Source: Chloroflexota bacterium | GTDB lineage: Bacteria; Chloroflexota; UBA6077; JADZDV01 | Direction: 5' to 3' | DNA: 13,454 nucleotides | NCBI GenBank assembly: GCA_020850915.1 | Contig: JADZDV010000094.1 | Location: forward strand, 1-13,454 | Shown: piece after piece, positions 1 through 5,559 of the stretch | Layout of the letters: every line of letters begins with the position of its first letter | Numbering within the stretch: the first letter of the stretch is position 1 | Notes under the pieces: model-generated | Seen by the model: the letters and a program-made list of their open reading frames with translations, nothing else | The model's database searches: none | What the model was told of the DNA's origin: nothing | Position numbers and translations under genes: made by a program

Positions 1-2
1 AC

Positions 3-284
3 CTGCTTGACTTCTTCGACTGTGAGCTGCAGGACGTTCAGAACGCTGGCTGGCTCGAGCGTCTCCACCCGGAGGACCGGGGGCGGGTTCGCCACCAGTA
101 CGCGGCAATCGTGGCCTCTGGAGAAGCGTTCCAACTGTTGATGCGGGCGCATCGGTTCGATGGGGCCTACCGCTGGCGTCTGTTCCGGGGTGCGCCAATC
201 CATCAGGAGCCCGCGAGCTTCGCGGGCAGCGCGCTGGACGTAACGAACGACGTCGAAGTGTGGGAGGTTGTCAAGAGCGCGTGA
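3..284 (+). CDS. PAS-domain protein, C-terminal end (5' partial)
   Basis: The frame is open from the left edge and ends in TGA at 282-284, giving 93 visible residues that read as the second half of a PAS_3-type fold. The visible motifs are WLERLHPEDR, then the DGAYRWRLFRGAPI strand-turn (compare the family's dG.yRW...r..P), then GSALDVTND, which matches the usual 'G...DIT' end of a PAS unit. Only about ten residues follow, so the PAS domain is the C-terminal module. PAS domains bind ligands or cofactors, or mediate dimerisation in signalling proteins. Whether the missing N-terminus is a kinase, a cyclase or only more PAS domains cannot be seen. The last 14 bases overlap the end of the convergent DctP-like gene. 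The PAS assignment is fairly sure; the protein type is unknown. Confidence 0.8.
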   Translation: MLDFFDCELQDVQNAGWLERLHPEDRGRVRHQYAAIVASGEAFQLLMRAHRFDGAYRWRLFRGAPIHQEPASFAGSALDVTNDVEVWEVVKSA

Positions 285-1209
285 GCGCCTCGACGAACGC
301 CTCGCCGACCCTCTCTCTCATGCCGGCGTAGACGGGTTCGCTGGCGGCCCGGAAGGCCGCCAGCGTATCCGCCGGCAATGGGTCGATCTGCACGCCGCTC
401 GACGTTAGAAGCTCACTGACCGCGGCATCGCGTTGCGCGGCGAGCTGGCGCTGATAGCGTGAAGCTTCCAGGGCCGTCTCGCGGACCGCGGCTTGCAGAC
501 TGTCAGGCAGGCTTTCCAGCCAGCGGCGGTTGAGACACATCACGCGCACGCCGAAGAACTGAGCGGTGAGCGTCACATAGGGCGTATACCTGTAAGCGCC
601 GTACGTCCAGGTGTTGTCAAGCGGATTCTCTTGGCCATCCACCCGCCCCTCCGCCAGAGCCGGTATCAGGTCGAGAATATCCGTCGCCACTGGCTCAGCG
701 CCGATCGCCCGGAACGCCTCCGCGTAGAGCGGGCTTGGCTGGATGCGCACCCGGAGGCCGCGAATGTCCTCGGGCTGTCGGATCGGGCGGAGCCGGTTCG
801 AGAGGTGGCGGAAGCCGTTCTCCCAGTAGCCGACGACGGCCAACCCGGTGTGCGCCCCGAGGTCGGCGGCCATCTCCAGACCGATCTCGCCGTCGAGCGC
901 CGCGAAGGCGCGCTCGCGGGTGTCGAACAAGAACGGCAGGTCCAGGGCGGCCAGCTTTGGACACTCGCCCGCGAAGTAGGACGTCGACATGTACATGCCG
1001 TTCAGGAACCCAGAGTCAACCATCTGAACCATCGTCCCGCCGGTGTAGCCGAAGTCCAGGACGTTCCAGAAGAGGTCCACCTCGATAGCGCCCCTCGTGC
1101 GACGCTCCAGAAGCTCCTTGAAGCGGGCCGCGGCCTGGCTGTGGGTTGTGGTCGGCGGGGAGTAACCCGCGAAGCGGAGCCGAATCGGATGTCCGTCAGT
1201 GGTCGACAA
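271..1209 (-). CDS. TRAP transporter DctP-type solute-binding protein without signal peptide
   Basis: The 312-residue protein matches the DctP/SBP family of TRAP transporters, which normally capture carboxylates in the periplasm for a DctQM permease. The family landmarks are the first strand IRLRFAGYSPP (9-19), YWENGFRHLSN (129-138), GLRVRIQPS (151-159) with the ligand-carboxylate arginine expected at R155, and ALAEGRVDGQENP (184-196). The start is a TTG at 1207-1209. Two in-frame TGA codons lie within 8 codons upstream, so no signal peptide can be added in this frame, and the other two upstream frames hold no signal-like peptide. The visible sequence begins where a mature SBP usually begins. 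No dctQ or dctM is present nearby. It could be a cytoplasmic binding protein, or a gene that has lost its export signal. Family assignment is strong; location and ligand are unknown. Confidence 0.88.
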   Translation of the reverse strand: MSTTDGHPIRLRFAGYSPPTTTHSQAAARFKELLERRTRGAIEVDLFWNVLDFGYTGGTMVQMVDSGFLNGMYMSTSYFAGECPKLAALDLPFLFDTRERAFAALDGEIGLEMAADLGAHTGLAVVGYWENGFRHLSNRLRPIRQPEDIRGLRVRIQPSPLYAEAFRAIGAEPVATDILDLIPALAEGRVDGQENPLDNTWTYGAYRYTPYVTLTAQFFGVRVMCLNRRWLESLPDSLQAAVRETALEASRYQRQLAAQRDAAVSELLTSSGVQIDPLPADTLAAFRAASEPVYAGMRERVGEAFVEALTRS

Positions 1210-1234
1210 CGTGCAGGCAGCCTCTCAGAATCAA

Positions 1235-1250
1235 GCGGGCTGAAGCCCGG
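1235..1250. repeat. Short perfect hairpin, GCGGGCTGAAGCCCGG (REP-like)
   Basis: CGGGC (1236-1240) and GCCCG (1245-1249) are exact inverted repeats around a TGAA loop (TTCA on the minus strand). It lies 26 bases upstream of the DctP-like start, inside the 140-base divergent region. Compact GC hairpins of this kind are often dispersed intergenic repeats in high-GC genomes. Only one copy was noticed in this window, so the repeat status is inference. Confidence 0.4.
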
Positions 1251-1335
1251 CGACTCGTGTCAGTGCTCCGATGGTAGCGGTTGCCGGAGTACACTCACCA
1301 CCGTTGCCGCGCCATCACAGGTTGGACATCTCTTC

Positions 1336-1344
1336 AGGAGGAGG
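1336..1344 (+). promoter_or_regulatory. Strong Shine-Dalgarno deciding the deacetylase start
   Basis: AGGAGGAGG is followed by a 5-base spacer and GTG at 1350. It is one of the strongest SD matches in the window and fixes the start 69 bases downstream of the longest possible reading. Confidence 0.75.
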
Positions 1345-1349
1345 CTCCC

Positions 1350-2171
1350 GTGCGGCCCGCTGAACGCTTCCCATGGCCGGACGGCGCGCAGTGCGCCGTC
1401 GCGCTGACCTTTGACGTGGACGCCGAAAGCCTCTGGATCGGCCGCGATCCTGAGAACGCCCACCGGCCGGGTGTGCTGTCTCAGGGCGCGTACAGCCCGA
1501 AGGTCGCCGTTCCGAAGATCCTCGAGCTGCTGGCCCGCTACGGCATCAAGGGTACGTTCTTCATCCCTGGCGAGGACGTGGACGCGTGGCCGGACGCTCC
1601 GCGCCAGATCGACGCCGCGGGACACGAGCTCGGGCACCACGGCTACCACCACATCCGTGCCGACACGTCGAAGCTGGACGTCGAGGTCGATGCCTTTGAC
1701 CGGGCATTTCGGGCGTACGAGAAGGCGGTTGGCAAGCGCCCGGTCGGTTTTCGATCGCCAAGCTGGGACTTCACGGCCAACACACTGCGGCTGCTGGCCG
1801 AACGCGGGTTTCATTACTCGACGAACATGATGGACCAGGTGACCCCATATATCCATCCAGGCACGAGCATCGTCGAGCTACCCGTCCAATGGACACTGGA
1901 CGATGCCCCGTTCTTCACCTTCGGTCTGGGCGAGCGTACCCGCCCGATCGCGCCGGCGGCCCATGCCTTCCAGGTCTGGCTCGAGGAGTTCGAGGGAATC
2001 TACGCCTGGGGCGGCCTGTTCAACTTGACGATGCACCCTCAGATGATCGGGCGTCCCGGACGGATGTTGATGCTGGAGCGGCTGATTCAGACAATCAGCC
2101 GCTACCCCAACGTCTGGTTTGCGACCTGTCTCGAGATCGCGGACTGGTCGCGCGCCCAGCTTGGGACCTGA
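1350..2171 (+). CDS. Polysaccharide deacetylase family protein (CE4 / HpPgdA-like), cytoplasmic
   Basis: This is a 273-residue NodB-fold metal-dependent amide hydrolase. GTG at 1350 is chosen because AGGAGGAGG (1336-1344) lies 5 bases before it; an earlier in-frame TTG at 1281 would add 23 unconserved residues. Motif 1 is TFDVDAES (20-27), with D22 and D24 as base/metal candidates. Motif 2 is GHELGHHGYHH (91-101), where H97 and H101 fit the H-x3-H metal pair. Motif 3 is GFRSPSWD (133-140), and a C-terminal MHP holds H229. The DVDAES form and the MHPQMIGRPGR segment resemble the HpPgdA/PuuE-like branch rather than secreted chitin deacetylases. There is no signal peptide or membrane anchor, so an intracellular small-molecule or precursor substrate is more likely than cell-wall polymer. 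It diverges from the DctP gene and is separated by only 10 bases from the convergent asparaginase, which suggests, without proof, a shared amide or carboxylate substrate class. Confidence 0.9.
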   Translation: MRPAERFPWPDGAQCAVALTFDVDAESLWIGRDPENAHRPGVLSQGAYSPKVAVPKILELLARYGIKGTFFIPGEDVDAWPDAPRQIDAAGHELGHHGYHHIRADTSKLDVEVDAFDRAFRAYEKAVGKRPVGFRSPSWDFTANTLRLLAERGFHYSTNMMDQVTPYIHPGTSIVELPVQWTLDDAPFFTFGLGERTRPIAPAAHAFQVWLEEFEGIYAWGGLFNLTMHPQMIGRPGRMLMLERLIQTISRYPNVWFATCLEIADWSRAQLGT

Positions 2172-2181
2172 CGGCGCAGGA

Positions 2182-3195
2182 TCAATATTCGTCGAACATC
2201 CGCTGTAGCTCGTCAGGGTCCGAGGTCTTCGTGAGCCCCAGCATCAGCAGCACGCGGGCCTTCTGTGGAGAGAGCGTGTCGCCGGCGACGTAGCGGTACT
2301 GCCGGTTCCAGGTCGTGCGGATGATCCGACCGATGCCGACGCGCGCGCTGATAACCGTCGGAACGCCGGCGGCCAGCGCGCGCTGGGCGGCATCGTGCTC
2401 TCCGGTCGTGATCTTGCCGGCGCCGACGCCGGCGATGACAATGCCGCGAGCGCCGGCCGCCACGAGGGCGTCGATCATGACGCCGTCCGCCCCGGGGTAG
2501 GAGGTCACGATGTCCACCCGCGGGAAGCCCTCCAGCGTTCGGACGTCGAACTCGCTCTGGCGCGTATGGCGACGGGTTGGGCGACGGTAGAAGAGCACCT
2601 CGTCGTCATTGTCTACGTAGCCGAGGTACCCGAAGTCCTGGTTCTGGAACGTCTCCACGCGATAGGCACGCGTCTTGCTGACGTCTCGGGCTGAACTGAT
2701 CGCGTCGTTGAGACAGACCATCGCGCCCACGCCGACCGCTCGCGGGCTGCCAGCCAGCAGCATCGACTTGTACAGGTTCGATTCGCCGTCAGCGCTCATA
2801 CTCGCTGTCGGCCGCATGGAGCCTGTGACCACGATGGGTTGGTCCGTCGGCACGGTGAGGTGCAGGAAGTAGGCTGTGTCTTCGATGGTGTTCGTACCGT
2901 GGGTGATGACAACCCCGTGAGCGCCCTGCTCGATCGCCTCGAGCGCCTTGCGGCCCAGGTCTGCCCAGTCCTCGGGCACCATGAGAGTGCTGCTCATCAG
3001 GCGGTACGGCACATTGCGGACGTTGGCAATCTCGCCGATCTCCGGCACGCGTGCGAGCAGGTCCTCGGCGGCGATCTTGGGCGCAAAGTCTGAGTAGTCA
3101 ACCTGGTCGCGGCGGTGACGCGCATGGCTGCCGATGGTTCCGCCGGTGGCGATCAGCGCGACCGTTGGCACGCTGCCCGGAGCCGCGTCGGACAT
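2182..3195 (-). CDS. Type II asparaginase-family amidohydrolase with altered substrate pocket
   Basis: The 337-residue protein belongs to the asparaginase/glutaminase family, which hydrolyses side-chain amides through a threonine nucleophile and acts as tetramers. ATG at 3195 is preferred over TTG at 3216 because GGAGG sits 7 bases upstream. Conserved parts are ATGGTI with nucleophile T20, THGTNTIEDTA with T101 and N102, and DVSKT with K174, completing the Thr-Lys catalytic set. Hand alignment with E. coli AnsB shows two changes: the residue matching Q59 is T70, and the residue matching D90 is N102. Both positions contact the substrate's alpha-amino or carboxyl group in AnsB. The catalytic machinery is intact, so an active amidase with another amide substrate is possible. 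There is no signal peptide, so it is probably cytoplasmic. It shares a divergent upstream region with the NADH dehydrogenase and converges on the deacetylase. Confidence 0.92.
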   Translation of the reverse strand: MSDAAPGSVPTVALIATGGTIGSHARHRRDQVDYSDFAPKIAAEDLLARVPEIGEIANVRNVPYRLMSSTLMVPEDWADLGRKALEAIEQGAHGVVITHGTNTIEDTAYFLHLTVPTDQPIVVTGSMRPTASMSADGESNLYKSMLLAGSPRAVGVGAMVCLNDAISSARDVSKTRAYRVETFQNQDFGYLGYVDNDDEVLFYRRPTRRHTRQSEFDVRTLEGFPRVDIVTSYPGADGVMIDALVAAGARGIVIAGVGAGKITTGEHDAAQRALAAGVPTVISARVGIGRIIRTTWNRQYRYVAGDTLSPQKARVLLMLGLTKTSDPDELQRMFDEY

Positions 3196-3255
3196 GTGAA
3201 GCCCTCCAGTCGTCAAAGTAGTGAATCGGTGGCGTCGTCATCGTAGCAGGCCGGC

Positions 3256-3272
3256 TCCGACGTGATGTCGGA
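3256..3272. promoter_or_regulatory. Palindrome in the divergent asparaginase/NADH dehydrogenase region (operator candidate)
   Basis: TCCGAC (3256-3261) and GTCGGA (3267-3272) are perfect inverted repeats with a GTGAT spacer. The 17-base dyad lies 61 bases upstream of the asparaginase start and 64 bases upstream of the dehydrogenase start. The size fits a dimeric regulator site serving both genes, but no regulator gene is adjacent, so the role is inferred from position and symmetry only. Confidence 0.35.
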
Positions 3273-3299
3273 TCAGCAGTTGGCCTGGGCGGGATGGCG

Positions 3300-3305
3300 T
3301 ATGAT
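3300..3305 (+). promoter_or_regulatory. Possible -10 element (TATGAT) for the NADH dehydrogenase gene
   Basis: TATGAT matches five of six bases of the sigma-70 type TATAAT. It lies 31 bases before the chosen ATG at 3337, which would give a leader of about 25 bases. The best -35-like sequence, TTGGCC at 3280-3285, is only 14 bases away, which is short, so a factor bound at the dyad 3256-3272 might be needed. Weak evidence. Confidence 0.3.
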
Positions 3306-3336
3306 GTCCGGGTCGTCTCTGGTATCGGGAGTCGTG

Positions 3337-4971
3337 ATGATGGCGGAAGTGGCGGATCGGCAGACGGCGGATGTGCGCCGCGTCATGGTTCTCGGCGGCG
3401 GCTTTGGCGGCGTGACTGTGGCTCAGACCATGGAGCGCCTGTTCCGCGACGACCCGAGCGTCGAGATCACGCTGGTCAGCCAGACGAACTCGATGCTCTT
3501 CTATCCGATGCTCGCGGAGACGATCTCGGCGTCGATCGAGCTGTCGCACATCCTGAGCCCCCTCAGACGGCTCTGCCCCCGGACAACTGTCCGAGCGGAG
3601 ACGATCCGGTCGATCGATCTGACGGGCCAGACCGTCACCACCGTGAACCCGGTCACACGACTGGACCAGGCGCTCGCCTACGACCATTTGGTCGTGGCGC
3701 TCGGCAGCACGGTCAACTTCTCCGGCCTGCCGGGCGTGAGCCAGCACGGAATCCCCTTCAAGACCGTTGGCGACGCGTTGTACCTCCGAACCCACTTGCT
3801 CGAGATGCTGGACGCCGCTGATGTGGAGGCAGACCCGGAGGCGCGCGCCCGCATGCTGACGTTTGTCGTGGCCGGGGGCGGCTTCTCCGGCGTGGAAGTC
3901 GCGGCGGAGCTGAACGACTTCGTGCGCGAGTGCTGTGGGACGTATCGCAATCTCCGTCCCGAGCACATGCGGGTCATCCTCCTCCACAGCGGCGAGCGGA
4001 TCCTGCCCGAGCTTGGCGACGACCTGGCGCTGCACGCGCAGAAGGGGCTCCAGGCGAGAGGGGTCGAGATCTTGCTCAAGCGGCGGATCGCCGCGGCGTC
4101 GGCGTCCGAGGCGAAACTCCAGGGCGGGGAGAGCATTCCGACGCGGACCCTGATCGTCGCGATCGGCACCACCCCCAACCCGGTCGTCGCGGCATTGCCA
4201 GTCGAACACGTCCGCGGCAGGCTCGCGGTCGACTCCACTCTGCGCGTCAAGGGGTACGCGAACGTCTGGGCGCTCGGCGACTGCGCCGCGGTCCCGCAGC
4301 CGGGTTCGAATGAGCTCTGCCCCCCAACGGCTCAGTTCGCATTGAGGCAAGGCAAGACCGTGGCGCACAACGTAGCCGCGGCGTTAGGGCGTGGACGGGC
4401 CAGGACGTTCGATTTCCGTGGACTCGGCGTGATGGTCTCGCTCGGACGGCGGTCCGCGGCGGCGCAGGTCCTCGGGTTCAAGCTCTCGGGGTTCCTCGCC
4501 TGGCTGCTCTGGCGGTCGTTCTACCTGAGCCGGCTGCCCGGCCTCGATCGCAAGCTTCGAGTGCTGATCGACTGGAACCTCGACCTGATGTTCCGGCGTG
4601 ACATCGTCCAGTTGAACGAGGGGCGCACAGAGCGCCTGGCGACGGCGCACTACGAGGCCGGCGAAGACATCGTGCGGCAGGGAGACCCGGCCGATCTGTT
4701 CTACCTGATCCTGCGGGGAGAGGTGCAAGTCCTTCGCCGGGAGCACGACGTTGAGCGGGAAGTCGCGAGGTTGTCCGCCGGCGAGTCGTTTGGAGAGGTC
4801 GGGCTCATTCGACAGCAGCGGCGCAATGCGACCGTCCGGGCAGTTGGGCCGGTGGATGTGGTCAGTCTCGAGAAGGCGGAGTTCCACATCCTGGTCGATC
4901 ACTGGAAGCAGTTTGGCGAGACAATCATGCGTCAGACCACGGAGCGCGACGTCGCCACGGAGGCGCGTTAG
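3337..4971 (+). CDS. Type II NADH dehydrogenase-like FAD oxidoreductase fused to a cyclic-nucleotide-binding domain
   Basis: The 544-residue protein should pass electrons from NAD(P)H through FAD to membrane quinone without proton pumping. It has the FAD Rossmann motif GGGFGG (20-25), the NADH motif AGGGFSG (179-185), the second FAD motif GDCA (314-317) and AQFALRQG (332-339), matching the NDH-2 quinone-site AQxAxxQ. A hydrophobic/amphipathic anchor follows at about 378-400. Residues about 430-535 form a cNMP-binding domain, with FYLILRGEVQV and the phosphate-cassette-like FGEVGLIRQQRRNAT (485-499; FGE at 485-487, R495/R496). ATG at 3337 has GGGAG 5 bases upstream; GTG 3262 and ATG 3301 are also in frame but lack an SD, and 3262 falls inside the upstream palindrome. 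The response regulator follows 74 bases downstream, probably co-transcribed. The fusion suggests allosteric control of electron input by a cyclic nucleotide, which is inference. Confidence 0.92.
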   Translation: MMAEVADRQTADVRRVMVLGGGFGGVTVAQTMERLFRDDPSVEITLVSQTNSMLFYPMLAETISASIELSHILSPLRRLCPRTTVRAETIRSIDLTGQTVTTVNPVTRLDQALAYDHLVVALGSTVNFSGLPGVSQHGIPFKTVGDALYLRTHLLEMLDAADVEADPEARARMLTFVVAGGGFSGVEVAAELNDFVRECCGTYRNLRPEHMRVILLHSGERILPELGDDLALHAQKGLQARGVEILLKRRIAAASASEAKLQGGESIPTRTLIVAIGTTPNPVVAALPVEHVRGRLAVDSTLRVKGYANVWALGDCAAVPQPGSNELCPPTAQFALRQGKTVAHNVAAALGRGRARTFDFRGLGVMVSLGRRSAAAQVLGFKLSGFLAWLLWRSFYLSRLPGLDRKLRVLIDWNLDLMFRRDIVQLNEGRTERLATAHYEAGEDIVRQGDPADLFYLILRGEVQVLRREHDVEREVARLSAGESFGEVGLIRQQRRNATVRAVGPVDVVSLEKAEFHILVDHWKQFGETIMRQTTERDVATEAR

Positions 4972-5022
4972 CTGGCCCGGTTTGTGCAGGCGCCGCGGGG
5001 TGCTTCGGAGGAACAGCACCAC

Positions 5023-5049
5023 ATGGGTACACAGAGCGTCGAACCGTGA
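5023..5049 (+). CDS. Possible 8-residue leader peptide ORF coupled to the response regulator
   Basis: ATG at 5023 opens MGTQSVEP and stops at TGA 5047-5049, which overlaps the regulator's GTG start (5046-5048) as GTGA. GGAGGA at 5007-5012 lies 10 bases before this ATG, whereas the regulator GTG has no good SD of its own. The arrangement would let ribosomes terminate and restart on the regulator. The ORF is far too short to support by composition, so it rests on SD position and overlap geometry alone. Confidence 0.3.
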   Translation: MGTQSVEP

Positions 5050-5459
5050 CCGCGCCTCATGAAGCTGGCTCTGGGCAAGGGAAGCTCGTGATGGTTGTCG
5101 AGGATGATCCCGACATCAGCGACTTGCTGACGGGAATTCTCGAGGAGCAGGGCTACAGCGTTGTTCCAGTGACTGACGGACGGGATGCCGTTCGCGTGGC
5201 CGCCGAGCGAAAGCCAGATCTGATCACGTTGGACCTCGCTTTGCCCGGCGTGGACGGCTGGGCGATCGCACGTCAGTTGCACGAGGAGCCGCGTACCGAA
5301 GCCATCCCCATCCTGGTGATCTCCGCCCACACCAGCGATCTCGGGGAGACGCTCCGGACCCGAGTGGCGCGGGTGATCTGCAAACCGTTCTACTTCCCCC
5401 AGGTCCTCCACGACGTTGCGGACATTCTGGGCGAGCGAGGAGACGGCGTCAGGCAGTAG
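5046..5459 (+). CDS. Single-domain response regulator (receiver protein)
   Basis: This 137-residue CheY-like receiver domain has no output domain. The acidic pocket is E19-D20-D21 (MVVEDDPD), the phospho-acceptor is D63 in LITLDLALPGVDGW, the switch serine is S93 (ILVISAHTS), and the conserved lysine is K113 in the CKPF motif. It probably relays phosphate or acts by protein contact in the cytoplasm. No histidine kinase is in the window apart from the possible PAS sensor fragment at the left edge. Translation starts at GTG 5046; no other start keeps the first beta strand. The GTG overlaps the stop of an 8-codon ORF that carries the only good SD, so coupling is possible. It follows the cNMP-domain NADH dehydrogenase by 74 bases on the same strand and is closed by a hairpin directly at its stop codon. 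Confidence 0.93.
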   Translation: MTAPHEAGSGQGKLVMVVEDDPDISDLLTGILEEQGYSVVPVTDGRDAVRVAAERKPDLITLDLALPGVDGWAIARQLHEEPRTEAIPILVISAHTSDLGETLRTRVARVICKPFYFPQVLHDVADILGERGDGVRQ

Positions 5460-5491
5460 CGCGGGACGCGCCTCATCCGGTGCGCCCGCGC
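5459..5491 (+). terminator. Strong hairpin at the end of the response regulator gene
   Basis: GCGCGGG (5459-5465) pairs exactly with CCCGCGC (5485-5491). Inside it, after one bulged A, CGCGCC (5467-5472) pairs with GGTGCG (5479-5484) with one G-U pair, leaving the loop TCATCC. The stem totals 13 pairs and begins at the last base of the TAG stop. No T-run follows, so it may be an atypical high-GC terminator or an mRNA-stabilising hairpin rather than a classic intrinsic terminator. Confidence 0.6.
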
Positions 5492-5505
5492 TCGTCCGGA
5501 GCGGG

Positions 5506-5559
5506 ACCACGCCTCGGGCTTGCTCGACCCGTCGGTTTGAGGCGTGGTATTGTCGCCTC
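5506..5559 (+). promoter_or_regulatory. SD-sequestering inverted repeats before the GT39-NHL gene
   Basis: ACCACGCCTC (5506-5515) and GAGGCGTGGT (5539-5548) are a perfect 10-bp inverted repeat, extendable inward by several G-U pairs. The right arm contains GAGG (5539-5542), the only SD-like sequence before the start. The same GAGGCG (5539-5544) can instead pair with CGCCTC at 5554-5559, putting the TTG start 5550 in the loop. It may be a translational control element, or a second terminator with the true start further downstream at GTG 5562. Confidence 0.45.

Noticed and set aside
1280..1309. Direct repeat GTTGCCG at 1280-1286 and 1303-1309
   Set aside because: Seven bases in a GC-rich region is close to chance, and no third copy or clear promoter context supports it.
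1281..1349. Longer deacetylase start at TTG 1281
   Set aside because: The strong AGGAGGAGG at 1336-1344 points to GTG 1350, and the extra 23 residues look non-conserved.
3262..3336. Longer NADH dehydrogenase start at GTG 3262 or ATG 3301
   Set aside because: Neither has an SD; 3262 falls in the spacer of the palindrome and 3301 overlaps the TATGAT candidate, while 3337 has GGGAG at proper distance.
3238..4368. Long minus-strand ORF (376 codons) opposite the NADH dehydrogenase
   Set aside because: It is antisense to a protein with clear FAD and NADH motifs; the translation is Arg/Asp/His-rich without domain features, as expected from high-GC shadow frames.
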